From an uncultured bacterium (GTDB lineage Bacteria; Bacteroidota; Bacteroidia; Bacteroidales; Muribaculaceae): a stretch of 7,527 nucleotides of DNA. Below are positions 7,056-7,527 of the stretch, piece by piece. The position numbers and the translations under genes are program-made. Positions within the stretch are counted from its first letter, which is position 1; each line of letters opens with the position of its first letter. Under the pieces are notes generated by a model. The model saw only the letters and a list, made by a program, of their open reading frames with translations. It was not told the DNA's origin and made no database searches. The DNA lies in contig CAMHGU010000108.1 in NCBI GenBank assembly GCA_946184715.1, forward strand, positions 1 through 7,527, in the 5' to 3' direction.

Positions 7056-7096
7056 ACCCCACGTTGCCTACCGCGCAGCGGTTGCCTACGTGGGGT
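7056..7096. repeat. Intergenic stem-loop, copy 1 of a paired hairpin repeat
   Basis: The outer arms ACCCCACGT (7056-7064) and ACGTGGGGT (7088-7096) are exact inverted repeats. Inside them, after a symmetric internal loop of TGCCT on both sides, ACCGC (7070-7074) pairs with GCGGT (7078-7082) around a GCA loop. The 9-mer GTTGCCTAC occurs twice within it as a direct repeat (7063-7071 and 7081-7089). There is no T-run next to it, so it is unlikely to be a simple terminator. It shares its 18-base core with the hairpin at 7118-7142. Confidence 0.65.
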
Positions 7097-7117
7097 CATC
7101 GCCATCTCCCCCTCAGC

Positions 7118-7142
7118 GGTGCTACCTCGCAGAGGTTGCACC
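7118..7142. repeat. Intergenic stem-loop, copy 2 of a paired hairpin repeat
   Basis: GGTGC (7118-7122) pairs with GCACC (7138-7142). After a T/T mismatch, ACCTC (7124-7128) pairs with GAGGT (7132-7136) around a GCA loop. The core CTACCTCGCAGAGGTTGC (7122-7139) matches the core of the first hairpin at 16 of 18 positions. The two differences are paired with each other, so the stem is preserved. Loop centres of the two hairpins are 54 bases apart. It may belong to a dispersed palindromic repeat family, but this window alone cannot show that. Confidence 0.6.
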
Positions 7143-7345
7143 ACCCCCGCCATAGATGTCATAAAACAACAAGAACAACACAAACAACTTGCCATAGCAC
7201 CCGACTCCCAAGTATCTTTATTAGCTACCATTTCACAGAAACTCAGCCTGCCAGCTTCATCTATCGCCCTTGAAATTCCGGCAAATCCCAGAGCGATATT
7301 TTTGAAAAATTAGGGTTAAATTCTTGTATGTCAAAAAATAATGAT
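7143..7345. other. AT-richer intergenic stretch without a convincing gene
   Basis: No start codon with a plausible product is seen on either strand. The composition becomes A/T-rich compared with the operon upstream. One plus-strand frame stays open from the second hairpin to the TAG at 7311-7313. Its roughly 50 downstream residues (AIDVIKQQEQHKQLA..., ending AIFLKN) look more protein-like than the other frames. It has no in-frame ATG and only a GTG within the hairpin. It may be a gene remnant or chance. A second TAnnTTTG match, TATTTTTG at 7297-7304, has no well-spaced -33 element. Confidence 0.4.
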
Positions 7346-7353
7346 TAAATTTG
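7324..7353 (+). promoter_or_regulatory. Bacteroidota-type promoter (TTG-N19-TAAATTTG)
   Basis: TTG at 7324-7326 is followed by exactly 19 bases and TAAATTTG at 7346-7353, the best two-part match to the Bacteroidota housekeeping promoter in the window. Transcription would start near 7360, about 30 bases before the ATG at 7389. It lies in AT-rich DNA and points at the gene that runs off the right edge. Confidence 0.65.
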
Positions 7354-7388
7354 CAACGCAGAATGGCGCCATAAATTACTGATTGCTT

Positions 7389-7527
7389 ATGGCTAAAAAA
7401 GTATCTAAACCAATTATTTCGCAACAGGTAGAAACTGACTTGAGGTCTTTCCTTTCTCAACATCAACAATTGATTTTGAATGAAAGAGAGTTGCAATTGC
7501 GCATTGCCCAGTTCTTACTGAACACCG
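7389..7527 (+). CDS. Unidentified protein, N-terminus only (cut by window edge)
   Basis: An open frame starts at ATG 7389 and continues to the last base, giving 46 complete codons. An in-frame TGA at 7380-7382 limits upstream extension, and a good promoter precedes it, so this is likely a real gene. The visible residues begin MAKKVSKPIISQQ and continue with a helical, Gln/Leu-rich segment containing ILNERELQLRIAQFLL (residues 29-44). There is no signal peptide, so the product is probably cytoplasmic. The segment faintly recalls the N-terminal part (NERDLQ-type motif) of Bacteroidales proteins that I associate with PD-(D/E)XK-type nuclease-like cores, but this is memory only and the decisive part lies outside the window. 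By hand count the segment is 52 G/C of 139 bases, about 37%, and it uses codons such as TTG, AAA and ATT that the upstream genes use less. That suggests acquired DNA. Confidence 0.65.
   Translation, partial: MAKKVSKPIISQQVETDLRSFLSQHQQLILNERELQLRIAQFLLNT

Noticed and set aside
7056..7142. CRISPR array or a pair of terminators as an explanation of the repeats
   Set aside because: There are only two copies with no regular spacers, and neither hairpin is followed by a T-run.
7016..7273. An 85-codon plus-strand frame and a 116-codon minus-strand frame over the hairpin region
   Set aside because: They run through the inverted repeats and translate to Arg/Pro/His/Thr-rich sequence without motifs; the repeats explain the openness better.
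7257..7496. A 79-codon minus-strand frame at the right end
   Set aside because: It covers the promoter and start of the plus-strand gene at 7389 and shows no family features; openness is expected by chance in this AT-rich stretch.

Overview
The window looks like chromosomal DNA of a GC-rich member of the order Bacteroidales, possibly Muribaculaceae or a relative. The evidence is a run of Bacteroidota-type envelope genes, the absence of clear Shine-Dalgarno sequences, and several matches to the Bacteroidota promoter -7 box TAnnTTTG just upstream of genes. The family-level placement is inference.

Positions 90-6944 hold six genes, all on the plus strand, that form an envelope-biogenesis cluster. 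In order they are: a DUF6242-type lipoprotein with a beta-propeller-like C-terminal part (90-1523); a DUF6089-type outer-membrane beta-barrel protein (1590-2267); undecaprenyl diphosphate synthase uppS (2272-3060); the outer-membrane insertase bamA with five POTRA domains and a barrel (3087-5762); and two tandem, diverged OmpH/Skp-family periplasmic chaperones (5837-6352 and 6438-6944). UppS makes the lipid carrier for peptidoglycan and surface polysaccharides. BamA inserts outer-membrane proteins, and Skp-like proteins escort those proteins across the periplasm. The cluster thus pairs carrier-lipid synthesis with outer-membrane protein delivery. Promoter-like boxes precede the first, second and sixth genes. 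Genes two to five are closely packed and probably cotranscribed.

Positions 6945-7388 hold no convincing gene. The stretch carries a probable terminator hairpin and two stem-loops built on the same 18-base core. The two core copies differ only at two positions that pair with each other, so pairing is kept. An AT-richer stretch follows, ending in the best promoter match of the window.

From 7389 to the window edge an AT-rich gene of unknown function begins (46 codons seen). By hand count its visible part is about 37% G+C, clearly lower than the genes before it. The boundary of the conserved block and the start of an accessory segment probably lies between about 7000 and 7350.

I found no RNA gene, CRISPR array or recognisable insertion sequence. 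The conserved part is ordinary. The most interesting pieces are the paired hairpin repeats, the compositional switch at the right end, the hairpin in the leader of the second chaperone, and the Tyr/Gly/Asn insertion in the BamA barrel.
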